A stretch of 64,000 nt of DNA from an uncultured Prevotella sp. (lineage in GTDB: Bacteria > Bacteroidota > Bacteroidia > Bacteroidales > Bacteroidaceae), in NCBI GenBank assembly GCA_902464615.1, contig CABQKA010000001.1, forward strand, positions 124,001 to 188,000, in the 5' to 3' direction. The notes under the pieces were generated by a model. That model was not told the DNA's origin. It ran no database searches and saw nothing but the letters and a program-made list of their open reading frames with translations. This document shows, piece after piece, positions 8,667 to 17,400 of the stretch (the first letter of the stretch is position 1; every line of letters begins with the position of its first letter). A program made the position numbers and the translations under genes.

Positions 8667-9489
8667 AGTATCCTTCTCCATTGTTCTCTATCGTCACCCC
8701 ATCGAGGAGCTGCAAGCCGTCATTCAATCCGTGCTCCTTTACAAAGGGGAAAAGCGCATTTTCCTTATCGACAACTCCCCCACCCGCGAGGCCGAATGTC
8801 TCACGAAGCTGGACGACTGCATACAATACGTTTTCAACGGCTACAATGCCGGATTCGGACAAGGGCACAACCGCGGACTGGAGTTGGCCGCAGAATACGG
8901 AAGCAAATACCACTTCGTACTCAACCCGGACATCACGTACGCCAAAGACGTGGCCGGGCAAATGCTTGCTTTCATGGAAGAGCATGATGACGTGGCGCAA
9001 CTCATGCCGCGCATCCTCCATCCGGACGGCAGGCCGCAATATCTGCCCAAGCTATGCCCCACCCCGCGCCTGCTGCTCTGGAGACAGCTGAAACACCCGG
9101 CCCAGGCACACACGCGCCGCATGGCAAGTTTCGAAATGCGCGCCATGCGCAACGACCGTACCTATGACGTGGCCTGCATCTCGGGCTGTTTCTCCGTGTT
9201 ACGGATGAGTGCGGTCAGGAAAGTAGGCGGCTACGACAAACGCTATTTCATGTATTTCGAGGATACCGACCTGACACGGCGCCTGCACCGCCATTTCCGG
9301 ACGGTCTATTTCCCGATGGTGGCCGTCCACCATGCCTACGGCCACGGAGCTGCCAAGAACCTGCGGCTGTTTCTCAACTTCGCCTCCTCGTGCTTCAAGT
9401 ATTTCTGCAAATGGGGATGGTTTTTCGACACGGAGCGCCACACTTTCAACAAAGAAGTGCTCCGGCAACTTGAAGAGGACAAGGCATAA
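8653..9489 (+). CDS. Family 2 glycosyltransferase
   Basis: Cytoplasmic GT-A fold enzyme that transfers a sugar from a nucleotide donor. In its 278 residues are IFLIDNSPT (nucleotide-binding strand), GYNAGFGQGHNRGLEL, the DxD-like LNPDITY around D93, and the acceptor-side SGCFSVLRMSAVRKVGGYD and YFEDTDLTRRL, as in rhamnosyltransferase-like GT2 proteins. It begins MMPDK; the second Met is an equally possible start. Overlap with the WecA-like gene suggests extension of the same lipid-linked glycan. The sugar cannot be told from sequence. Confidence 0.88.
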   Translation: MMPDKVSFSIVLYRHPIEELQAVIQSVLLYKGEKRIFLIDNSPTREAECLTKLDDCIQYVFNGYNAGFGQGHNRGLELAAEYGSKYHFVLNPDITYAKDVAGQMLAFMEEHDDVAQLMPRILHPDGRPQYLPKLCPTPRLLLWRQLKHPAQAHTRRMASFEMRAMRNDRTYDVACISGCFSVLRMSAVRKVGGYDKRYFMYFEDTDLTRRLHRHFRTVYFPMVAVHHAYGHGAAKNLRLFLNFASSCFKYFCKWGWFFDTERHTFNKEVLRQLEEDKA

Positions 9490-9595
9490 CCAGACATGGG
9501 CATAAGCGCCACGGCGCGGAAGGAACCTTTTCAGAAAGGCTTCTTCCGCGCCGTTTACGTAGCCGGGAAGCCACGCCGCAAGCCGGAGCGGGAAG

Positions 9596-9654
9596 GGGGC
9601 TTAGCCCCGTAGCCACAGGCCTAAGCCCCGTAACGGGCGGAATAAGGCCCGTGC
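9596..9654. repeat. Palindromic module array, copy 1
   Basis: Contains GGGGCTTAGCCCCGT (ending 9610), CTAAGCCCCGTAA (9621-9632) and ACGGGCGGAATAAGGCCCGT (9633-9652). These are variants of the core ACGGGGCTAAGGCCCGT found in nine other places in this window. It lies between two convergent genes. Confidence 0.8.
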
Positions 9655-9711
9655 GGACCGACCCGCACCGGGCCGCGCGGACAAGTGTGGGAAAACGGAC
9701 GGAAACGGTCG

Positions 9712-9745
9712 AAAAAAGGCCCGCGCCAAAGAGGTGCGGGCCTTT
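9712..9745. terminator. Bidirectional intrinsic terminator
   Basis: Perfect 10-base arms AAAGGCCCGC (9715-9724) and GCGGGCCTTT (9736-9745) with an 11-base loop, A-run on the left and T-run on the right. It can serve both the GT2 gene (plus) and the S46 peptidase gene (minus). Confidence 0.8.
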
Positions 9746-9772
9746 CCGTCAGGATGACGTCACGCGATGCGG

Positions 9773-11905
9773 TCAACGGAGCTCAAGCTCGTCGAGCACG
9801 TAGCGGGAGCCACCGAACTTGTCGATGATAAAAAGCACGTAGCGGATGTCCACGTTGATGCAGCGTTGCAGGGCCGGGTTGAACTTCAGGTCGCTGGAGA
9901 GGCTTTCGATGTTGCCGTCGAATGCCAGACCAATGAGTTCGCCTTTGGCGTTCATGACAGGCGAACCGGAGTTTCCGCCCGTGATGTCGTTGTCCGTAAG
10001 GAAGCACGTGGGCAGCTCGCCGTCCTCGCGGGCGTAGCGTCCGTAGTCCTTCTTCTCGTAGAACTTGCGCAGGTCCTCGTTGACAAAGTAGTCGCTCTCG
10101 GTCGTGCTGGCCTTCTCGAACATGCCGTTGAGCGTGGTCCGCCAGTCGTAGAGCACGCCGTCGCGCGGCTTCAGGTCGCACACGTGGCCGTAGGTCATGC
10201 GCAGCGTGAAGTTGGCATCGGGCGCCTTGGTCCAATCGTACATCTCGCAAAGCCCGCGCACATAAATCTTGTCCAGCTCACGGCGTTGCAAGGAGTAACG
10301 CGACATGGCCGGATAAAGTTTCTCCATGACAAAGCGGGAAAGCTCTTCCTGGTGCTTGTACACGGGGTCGTTGCGCAGTGCCTCGGCCGTGGGATTCTTC
10401 ATGAAGGCCTCGAAGCTGGCGCGGTCGCGGAAGATGCTTTTGGCGTACATGTCGGCATAATAGGCCATGCCGTCGCCCTCTGCCAGGAATGAAGGCTGCA
10501 TGCCCAGACGGTTGTGCTTCGTCCAGAAAGGCAACAGGAGCTGCATGGTCTGCAGGTCTATCTGCTGGTCGTAGTGGCCGGCCGTGGCGGCATAGGCCTC
10601 CTCAAAGGCGGCGCGGGCCTCGGCTATTTCTTTCTCTTTGCCTTCCTCGAGCGCTGCGGCAAAGGCGTCCATCGTGGCCTGCGGCATGCTGAGGTTCTGT
10701 TGCTGCAACGTGCTGATGAGGAGATTGAAATCAAAGATGGTGTCCTCGTAAGCCTGGCACAGCCGGTCGATGCGCTCGATGATGTCGGCATAAGCGGGGT
10801 CGCTGCTCTTGGCGGCGAAAGCGCGGAAAGCGGCCTCCTCGGCCTTTTTCTTTTGGATGAGTCCGGTTTTCTCTACGGACTCGTTCATGCCGCCGTAGTT
10901 TTTCACCACGTTGCCAAGGCCGAAGTAATCGTCCTCAAGCTGCAGACGGATGGAGTCGTTGGCGTCCATCTGGCGTTTCATGAAGTCGAGGTGCGGGTTG
11001 CCGGGCAGGACGGTAGCCGAATTCTGCACGGTGCGGAGCTCCACCTCCGAAGCCGTCAGGTAGCGGCTTGTGCGGCCGGGGAAGCCCATAATCATGGCGT
11101 AGTCGCCTTTCTGGATACCTTTCAGCGAAATGGGCAGGAACTTGCGGACCTTCAGGGGCACGTTGTCCTTGCTATACGCGGCGGGCTGGCCGTCCTTGTC
11201 GGCATAGATGCGGAACATGGCAAAGTCAGCGTTCTGGCGCGGCCACATCCAGTTGTCCGTGTTGCCACCGAACTGGCCGATGTTATACGGCGGGTTGACC
11301 ACAAGACGGACGTCGGAGAACGTCTGCTCGTAGAACATGTAGAACTGATTACCGCCGAAATAAGGAACTATGCGGACGCTGATGCCCTTTTTCTTGCGCA
11401 GGTCGCTCTTCTTGAGGAGCTTCTCGGCCAGCGGCTCGAGGAAACTCTGGCTTTGGGCGGTATAGGCGTCGGCCTTCTCCTTCTGCGCGGCCTTGTTGAC
11501 GTCGTCGGTCACATCCACGACACGCAGAACGAAAGTAAACGTAAGGTCGGGCGTAGGCAGTTCCTCCGCGCGGCTCTTGGCAAAATAGCCGTCCTTGAGA
11601 TAGTTTTTGTCCATCGTGCTCATGGCATGCACGTAACTGAACCCACAGTGGTTGTTCGTCAGGACAAGGCCGTCGGCCGAAACGATTTCGCCGGTGCAGC
11701 CGCCGCCAAAGATGCCGACGCACTCGCGCAGGGACGGCGAGGTTTCACTGTACAACGAATCGGGCGGCAACAGGAGGCCTGCCTTACGCAAGGAGTCCTC
11801 CAAGTGCTGCTGCTTCATCAGTTTCAACAGCCACATGCCCTCGTCGGCACGGGCCGCCGTCAGGCCCATCAGCAGAGCCAGACAGAATCCTAAGATTTTC
11901 TTCAT
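9773..11905 (-). CDS. S46 family dipeptidyl-peptidase (DPP7-like)
   Basis: Secreted serine exopeptidase that removes dipeptides from oligopeptides in the periplasm or at the cell surface. This is a key step of peptide use in asaccharolytic or omnivorous Bacteroidales. It has 710 residues with a signal peptide (cleavage likely after residue 20, ARA/DEG). The catalytic His is H86 in LTNNHCGFS and the catalytic Ser is S646 in GGNSGSPV. Eighteen residues after the Ser, the position that is Arg in the Asp/Glu-specific DPP11 is Gly664 here (FDGN), as in DPP7 enzymes that prefer hydrophobic residues. It follows tamL by 40 bases and may share its transcript. Confidence 0.93.
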   Translation of the reverse strand: MKKILGFCLALLMGLTAARADEGMWLLKLMKQQHLEDSLRKAGLLLPPDSLYSETSPSLRECVGIFGGGCTGEIVSADGLVLTNNHCGFSYVHAMSTMDKNYLKDGYFAKSRAEELPTPDLTFTFVLRVVDVTDDVNKAAQKEKADAYTAQSQSFLEPLAEKLLKKSDLRKKKGISVRIVPYFGGNQFYMFYEQTFSDVRLVVNPPYNIGQFGGNTDNWMWPRQNADFAMFRIYADKDGQPAAYSKDNVPLKVRKFLPISLKGIQKGDYAMIMGFPGRTSRYLTASEVELRTVQNSATVLPGNPHLDFMKRQMDANDSIRLQLEDDYFGLGNVVKNYGGMNESVEKTGLIQKKKAEEAAFRAFAAKSSDPAYADIIERIDRLCQAYEDTIFDFNLLISTLQQQNLSMPQATMDAFAAALEEGKEKEIAEARAAFEEAYAATAGHYDQQIDLQTMQLLLPFWTKHNRLGMQPSFLAEGDGMAYYADMYAKSIFRDRASFEAFMKNPTAEALRNDPVYKHQEELSRFVMEKLYPAMSRYSLQRRELDKIYVRGLCEMYDWTKAPDANFTLRMTYGHVCDLKPRDGVLYDWRTTLNGMFEKASTTESDYFVNEDLRKFYEKKDYGRYAREDGELPTCFLTDNDITGGNSGSPVMNAKGELIGLAFDGNIESLSSDLKFNPALQRCINVDIRYVLFIIDKFGGSRYVLDELELR

Positions 11906-11945
11906 GTTTATATTAATTTATTTGATAAAGGGAATGCACGGAACA

Positions 11946-14462
11946 TCAGAACGGATAGCCTATGGCGAAGTGGAAAGCGAAGCCGTCGCGGAAACGCTCC
12001 AGGTTGTAGAAACCGGACTTGCTGGTTTCGTATGGCGCATGGAGGCCGATGCCGAAGTCGAGACGAAGCACCAGGAACTCCAGGTCGTAGCGCAAGCCGA
12101 AGCCGGTGCCCAGGGCGATGTGCTTGAGCGATTCGCGCGTCAGTTTTCCACCGGGTCGCAAAGGATCGTCGCGCAGGAGCCATACGTTGCCCGCATCCAG
12201 GAACACAGCGCCGTGAAGACTGCCGAAAAGATGTGCACGCAACTCGGCATTGGCTTCGAGCTTGAAATCGCCGGTCTGGTCGATATAAGCGTAGCGGCTG
12301 TTGTCCGAACGGAAGGAACCAGGACCAATGGTGCGGACAGTAAAGGCGCGGACGCTGTTGGCCCCCCCGACATAAAACTGCTCGGAATAGGGCGCACGGA
12401 GACCGTTGCCGTAGCTGAAGACAGCACCGGCGAAAATACGGGTGGCCACTTTGAAACGGGAATTCAAGGGAAACGTTTTATGCGCCTCGGCCGTCAACTT
12501 GACGAACTGGGCGAAGGGGCTTCCGAACAGTTTCTTGTCCTGCTCGTTGAAGCCCCGGCCTGCCGCGGCATAAATGGCAGAGACAAGATTTCCGGACTCC
12601 TTGGCCGTAAACTGGAGAAACAGCGGATTGCGCCGGCTTGCGGGCGAGGTATAGGTATAGGAGTAAGAGATGGACGGGATGAACTGGTCGCGCATACTGG
12701 CATAGAGCGCGGGATTGGCGTCCATGATGGAGTCGAAAGTAGAGGTGCGGTGAAGCACTTTGTCGAAATCGAAGCTAAACAACGTCAGCTCGTGGCGGTC
12801 GACCGGACGCTTGTGCCATTTATACGTTGCGCTGACACCAAAAGAAACCATGTTGAAAAAGCCTGCACGGTTTTTCCAATCGGCATTAAGCGCAAAAGTC
12901 GTGGTGGCAGGGAAACGGGTATGCCGGCGGCTGATGCCGGGGAAAAGGAAACGGGGAAACTCGAACGAAAGCTCTGTGCCCAGCTCGTAGGAATTGAGTA
13001 GGGAATTGCGCTCGCCGCTCCCGGCCCCGCTCTGCCATTCATAGGAGCCGAATATCTTGAAGGCGACCTTCTCGCCGCCGCCGAAGGCGTTGCGCTTGGC
13101 AATGCTGAACGATACGCCCGGACCCACCTGCTGATTGCTTTTGAGGGTGGCGTTCATCTCGAAGCTGCTGTCGTAGAGTTTATCCATCATGGCCGTGACG
13201 TACACGTCCAGCGTGTCGCAGCCGGGTGTAGTGTCGCGGGGCACATAGTCCACGTTCATCTGGCTGAAAACGCCGAGTCCGTTGAGTTTTTCGAGCGTAA
13301 GGTCGCTATCGCTCAATCGGAAAAGTTTCCCCTTGCGATGGTTGATGGAGCGGCGCCACATGTTCGGGCGCAAGGGCAGTTTCTCGCCCGAATAGGAATA
13401 GACATAATCGCGACGCCTCAGGACCTTGTCCAAAACGTCGCGCTCCGTGCGGCGTACTGAAACGAATGTATTGCCGATATACCAAGGATGGCGCACGCGC
13501 TCGGGGCGGTCGGCGGCCGGACGCACTTGAAGCTGCACGTAGCCCGGACGCATCAGCGTGTCGGCACGGTACGTCGTATAAGGGGCAGAATAAAAATAGT
13601 AACCGTTCTCGCGGAAAAGTTTCTCGATGCGCGTCTGCTCGTTAGCCAGATTCGCAACATTAAAAGCGTCGCCTTTGCGCAGAAGCCGCTCGGAAGAAGT
13701 GGCGCGCAAAAGGCTGTCCGCCACCGGAGTGAAATTCTGGTAAGCGACAGAGTCCAAACGGTGCAACGGACCGGCATACACGTGATAGCGGATTTTCGCC
13801 TTCTTCGGATTCTTCTGCGGCAAAAGTTCGTAAGTCACGTTGCCGCTAAAGTAACCGAAATTGTGCAGCGTATTCGTAGCCACCCTCACACGCATATCGG
13901 GACTGACTGCACTGACAAAGACGGGCTTAGCCGCGAAATTACGGAAAATCCAGCGACCTATGCCTTTCTTGTATTTCACGAAATTGTTATACATCCAAAG
14001 CCCGAAGGGAATCGGCGAGCGCAATTTGGACGAGCCGAAAAGCGCGTCATTAGGCGGATACGCCAAGACGGCCTCCACCTCAGTCCTGGCTTTCTCGAAA
14101 TCGGCCAAGTCGGCCTCATGTCTGGCCCGCAATATCGCCATCTGTTCTGCAGAAAGCGGCTGCGAAAGCGTATCGCCGCCCAACAAGCCACCGACCGGCG
14201 CATTCCCCTTGAGCACGTCGCCGACAGCATGAACTGCGCTCCCGATCGAGGCTATGACGCCCATGCTGTCTTGCACTTCTTTCTTGCTCCATTTCCGAGG
14301 AATACCGTCGTACGTAATATCGTCTATACCTATATACAGTTGCTCCTCTTCCGGCAGGTTTCTTGTTGTCGAGCAAGCCGAAAGCGACAGCAGCACCAGC
14401 ACTATCACAATGCTCCACAGCCTTGACCGGGATAGACAGACGAAAAGCGCATTATTTTCCAT
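11946..14462 (-). CDS. tamL: TamL, lipoprotein-type Omp85/TamA family outer-membrane protein
   Basis: Outer-membrane beta-barrel of the Omp85 superfamily, the partner of TamB in envelope biogenesis. The 838-residue protein starts with a lipoprotein signal (VLLSLSAC, lipidated C30), continues with POTRA-like repeats over about residues 60-400, and ends in a 16-strand-like barrel with the Omp85 signature region (EQFYVGGANSVRAF) and a C-terminal beta signal ending AIGYPF. The lipobox marks it as the Bacteroidota TamL variant rather than classical TamA. I use the ATG at 14462 because it overlaps the tamB stop by 11 bases and places the lipobox correctly; an upstream start at 14546 would add an unlikely N-terminus. 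Confidence 0.9.
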   Translation of the reverse strand: MENNALFVCLSRSRLWSIVIVLVLLSLSACSTTRNLPEEEQLYIGIDDITYDGIPRKWSKKEVQDSMGVIASIGSAVHAVGDVLKGNAPVGGLLGGDTLSQPLSAEQMAILRARHEADLADFEKARTEVEAVLAYPPNDALFGSSKLRSPIPFGLWMYNNFVKYKKGIGRWIFRNFAAKPVFVSAVSPDMRVRVATNTLHNFGYFSGNVTYELLPQKNPKKAKIRYHVYAGPLHRLDSVAYQNFTPVADSLLRATSSERLLRKGDAFNVANLANEQTRIEKLFRENGYYFYSAPYTTYRADTLMRPGYVQLQVRPAADRPERVRHPWYIGNTFVSVRRTERDVLDKVLRRRDYVYSYSGEKLPLRPNMWRRSINHRKGKLFRLSDSDLTLEKLNGLGVFSQMNVDYVPRDTTPGCDTLDVYVTAMMDKLYDSSFEMNATLKSNQQVGPGVSFSIAKRNAFGGGEKVAFKIFGSYEWQSGAGSGERNSLLNSYELGTELSFEFPRFLFPGISRRHTRFPATTTFALNADWKNRAGFFNMVSFGVSATYKWHKRPVDRHELTLFSFDFDKVLHRTSTFDSIMDANPALYASMRDQFIPSISYSYTYTSPASRRNPLFLQFTAKESGNLVSAIYAAAGRGFNEQDKKLFGSPFAQFVKLTAEAHKTFPLNSRFKVATRIFAGAVFSYGNGLRAPYSEQFYVGGANSVRAFTVRTIGPGSFRSDNSRYAYIDQTGDFKLEANAELRAHLFGSLHGAVFLDAGNVWLLRDDPLRPGGKLTRESLKHIALGTGFGLRYDLEFLVLRLDFGIGLHAPYETSKSGFYNLERFRDGFAFHFAIGYPF

Positions 14463-17400
14463 CCGTAGCCTCCGTTGATTTTTGTTTTTTTCGGTTTGAA
14501 AATATAAACAGCTCGCCCAAACGATTCGTTTTCCGCCGCAGCACAAGACCGGCTCCGGTGGTCGTCAGCTCGCCTTCCAGCGGATCCTGTGTACTGCGGT
14601 CGTAGAATATCCTGACATAGCGCGAGGCGCTCTTATCCAAACGGTACTCAACCGCTATGTTGTCAATAAAGCTCTGGGCCGAATTCTGCGCGTCCTCGCC
14701 CGTGCTCACCTTTCCGCCGATGATGACGCTAATCCGATTATTCCAGAAACGCTTCGAGAACTGGAAGGAGTAATCGGTCGTCTCCGTCCCTTTGCTACTT
14801 GTACTGCTCTCCATCCCGACCGTCACGTCGATTGTTTTAAGCGCACTGCCCGCAATATTCTGAATCTCGCTCTGTAAGAAAGCATTCAGCGCGTTGCTCG
14901 CCTTGAAGCCGCTGCTGCCCATGCTCGACATATCGTCCGTCATGTACATACCCGTAGCGAGCATCGCCACGGCGGCCTTGCTCCGCTGCGCCGTCGTCAT
15001 GGCGGCCAGCTGATTCTGGACGCTCAGGTCTTCGGGCGCCTCAATAGTAAACTCAAGCCCCATATCATTCAACGGCTTCGAGAGCGCCACGCCCACGTCG
15101 AAAGCCACAGTGCGCGGCTGGTCGTTTTCCGTCACCGTTGCCCGCACACGTTCTTTCGCCGCAATGCTGAGCGTCGGATTGGTCACGTCGCCGGTAAAGC
15201 TCACGTAACTCCCCGAGACGATATTGAACGTCTTCAACGGTATTACCGGAAGCGAATATTTCATTTCCCCACTGTTGGCGGTAAAGCGGCCTGTCAGCCG
15301 GAGGTCTCCCTGTTGCGTAATGCGCATGGTCAAGTCTCCTCCGCCTTCAAGGTCTACATAATTTTCGCCGTCTTCGCTCAAATTACACCTAAAGCGTGCG
15401 GCGTCGCTGATAGAAATGCCCAGTGTCATGTCAAATCCTCCGGTGGGGACTGAGGGTACTTCTTCGACGGCTGTCGTGTCTTCGAAGCTGACGAACTGTA
15501 CCAGATCGTTCAGCCGGTCGTCCACTGTCAAGGGCGAGTCTTTCAGAATATACGTTATGTCCGTACGGTCCAACACGTCCAGGTTGCCGCGGATGAAGAT
15601 GTTGTCGGCCGTACCGCGCAATGTGCCTGCATAGTTGGCATATACTTTCCCGAACAATAGCGACGAAGCCTTGCGTTTGGTATTGATGATTTCAAAATTT
15701 GAAGCCCGCATCGAAAGGTCCAAGCCGATATGGCTGAAATCCGCCATGTCGACCGCGCCGTTCACCACCAAAGGATTGTCGGCCTGCCTTTGAGAATACA
15801 GCCCGTAGCTCTCAAACTGCAGACGGCTGTTCTCCACTTTTATCGGCCGTTCGTCCATGCGGAAGTCGAAACCGTAAACATCTGAATACAGATGCGCGGA
15901 ATCGAAAGCCAGGCTGCCGTTCATCTGCGGGCGCGATACCGTTCCGCTCACTTGTACCTCGCCGCGTGCATAGCCTTTCAAAGCTATGTCGGTCCCGGAC
16001 AGGAAGCCGTTTGCCAGGCTTAGGGGGAAACCGTTCATATTCAGTGTCCCTTCAAAACTTCCGCCGTCGCGGTCCAGATATGTGCCTTCGCATTCCAACA
16101 CCTGCTTGTCTTCTGCCGTCACGTAGGCGGTCGCGTAATGCTCGCCGCCTTTTCGCGGCATATACATGGCTTCCAGCCCTATTTTCCCCAAGGGAATGTC
16201 CTCGAAACTCAGATTGTCCGCTGTAAACATCGCCGCCGCCGACAAAGATGTCGGGTCCGCCGTCACGTGCAAGTCCCCGCTCAGCATGCCCCCCAGACGC
16301 GGCAGGTAGGGCATCACGTCTGAAAGCTCTTTCAGGTTCACATGATTCAAGCTCACCGTCAAGTCGTTGACAGAGTCCACCGGTTCGCCGAAAATGTGAA
16401 CGCCCGTGCCGTCGTCGGCCAGCAGTCTCACGTTGGCCCGAATGCTTTTGTCCCGGCCCAGATAGACGAAGTTGCTGTCGTTCACCGTGAACGTCCGGTA
16501 AGCTATAATCGGATGTTCAGGAAATACGGAGAGATTGATGCCACCTTTGGCCAAGTCGGCCCTAAGCCCTACGTCTATACCCTTGCGCCCGTTCTGGTCT
16601 TCATACACGAGCTGGGCGCCCAAACCTGTCCCGAGGAAGAACGATGAAAGCTTGGCCCGGAACTTATGCGGATTATTTTTCCTGTAATTATGAATATAGC
16701 CGTTCATTTTCAGGCCTGCCGAATCCTGGTATAGAAGCACGTGGACCGTGTCGAGCTGCAGGCCAGCCTTGGCGAAGGTCCCGAACCGCATCAATCCGCC
16801 CACTCCGTAGCGGGGGTCTGTCTTGAGATGAAGGTCTATGTGGCTGTACGTGATGCCCTGCACCTGGAGTATGCGGCCCAGCGGATTGTCGCGGCCTGCG
16901 TTGAGCGTAAAGTCTATGCGGGGGACCACTGCTTTCAGTTCCTGCTGGTCTATGCGTTTATCCTCGCGCTGTTGGCGCAATGTGGCCATAAAGCGGTCTG
17001 CCTGGGCCGCAAGTGCCGCCACGTCGCCGCTTGTTCCCACGGACATGCGCAAATCGCCCGCGGTCGTCTTGAGCCAAGTCGTGTCGGCCGCGGCGCTTAA
17101 GGCGAAAGTCAGGTCCTTGGCCATGACGCTGCGCCGCGGTGTCTGGAAGCGCAGATGGCGCAGTCCGCCCTCCGCCGAATAAGCGGAAAAATCGCGGACT
17201 GCCCGGAGCGTGATGTCCACGTCGCCCCCCAGGGCCAGTGTGTCTTCCAGCACGCCCAAACGCCGCAGGTCCACCGATGTCAATGCGGCCTGCAAGCGGC
17301 CGTCCAGTTGTTCCCCGATATGGCCCTGCAAACGGAAGTCGCCCGTCAGGATGTCATTGGCCGAAGCCAAGGTCGCCTTCATGTTCCCCTGCTCCAGCCG

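Noticed and set aside
10514..11893. A 459-codon open frame on the plus strand opposite the S46 peptidase
   Set aside because: It is the antisense shadow of a GC-rich gene with clear catalytic motifs on the minus strand; its own sequence is Val/Ala/Gly/Arg-rich without any motif.
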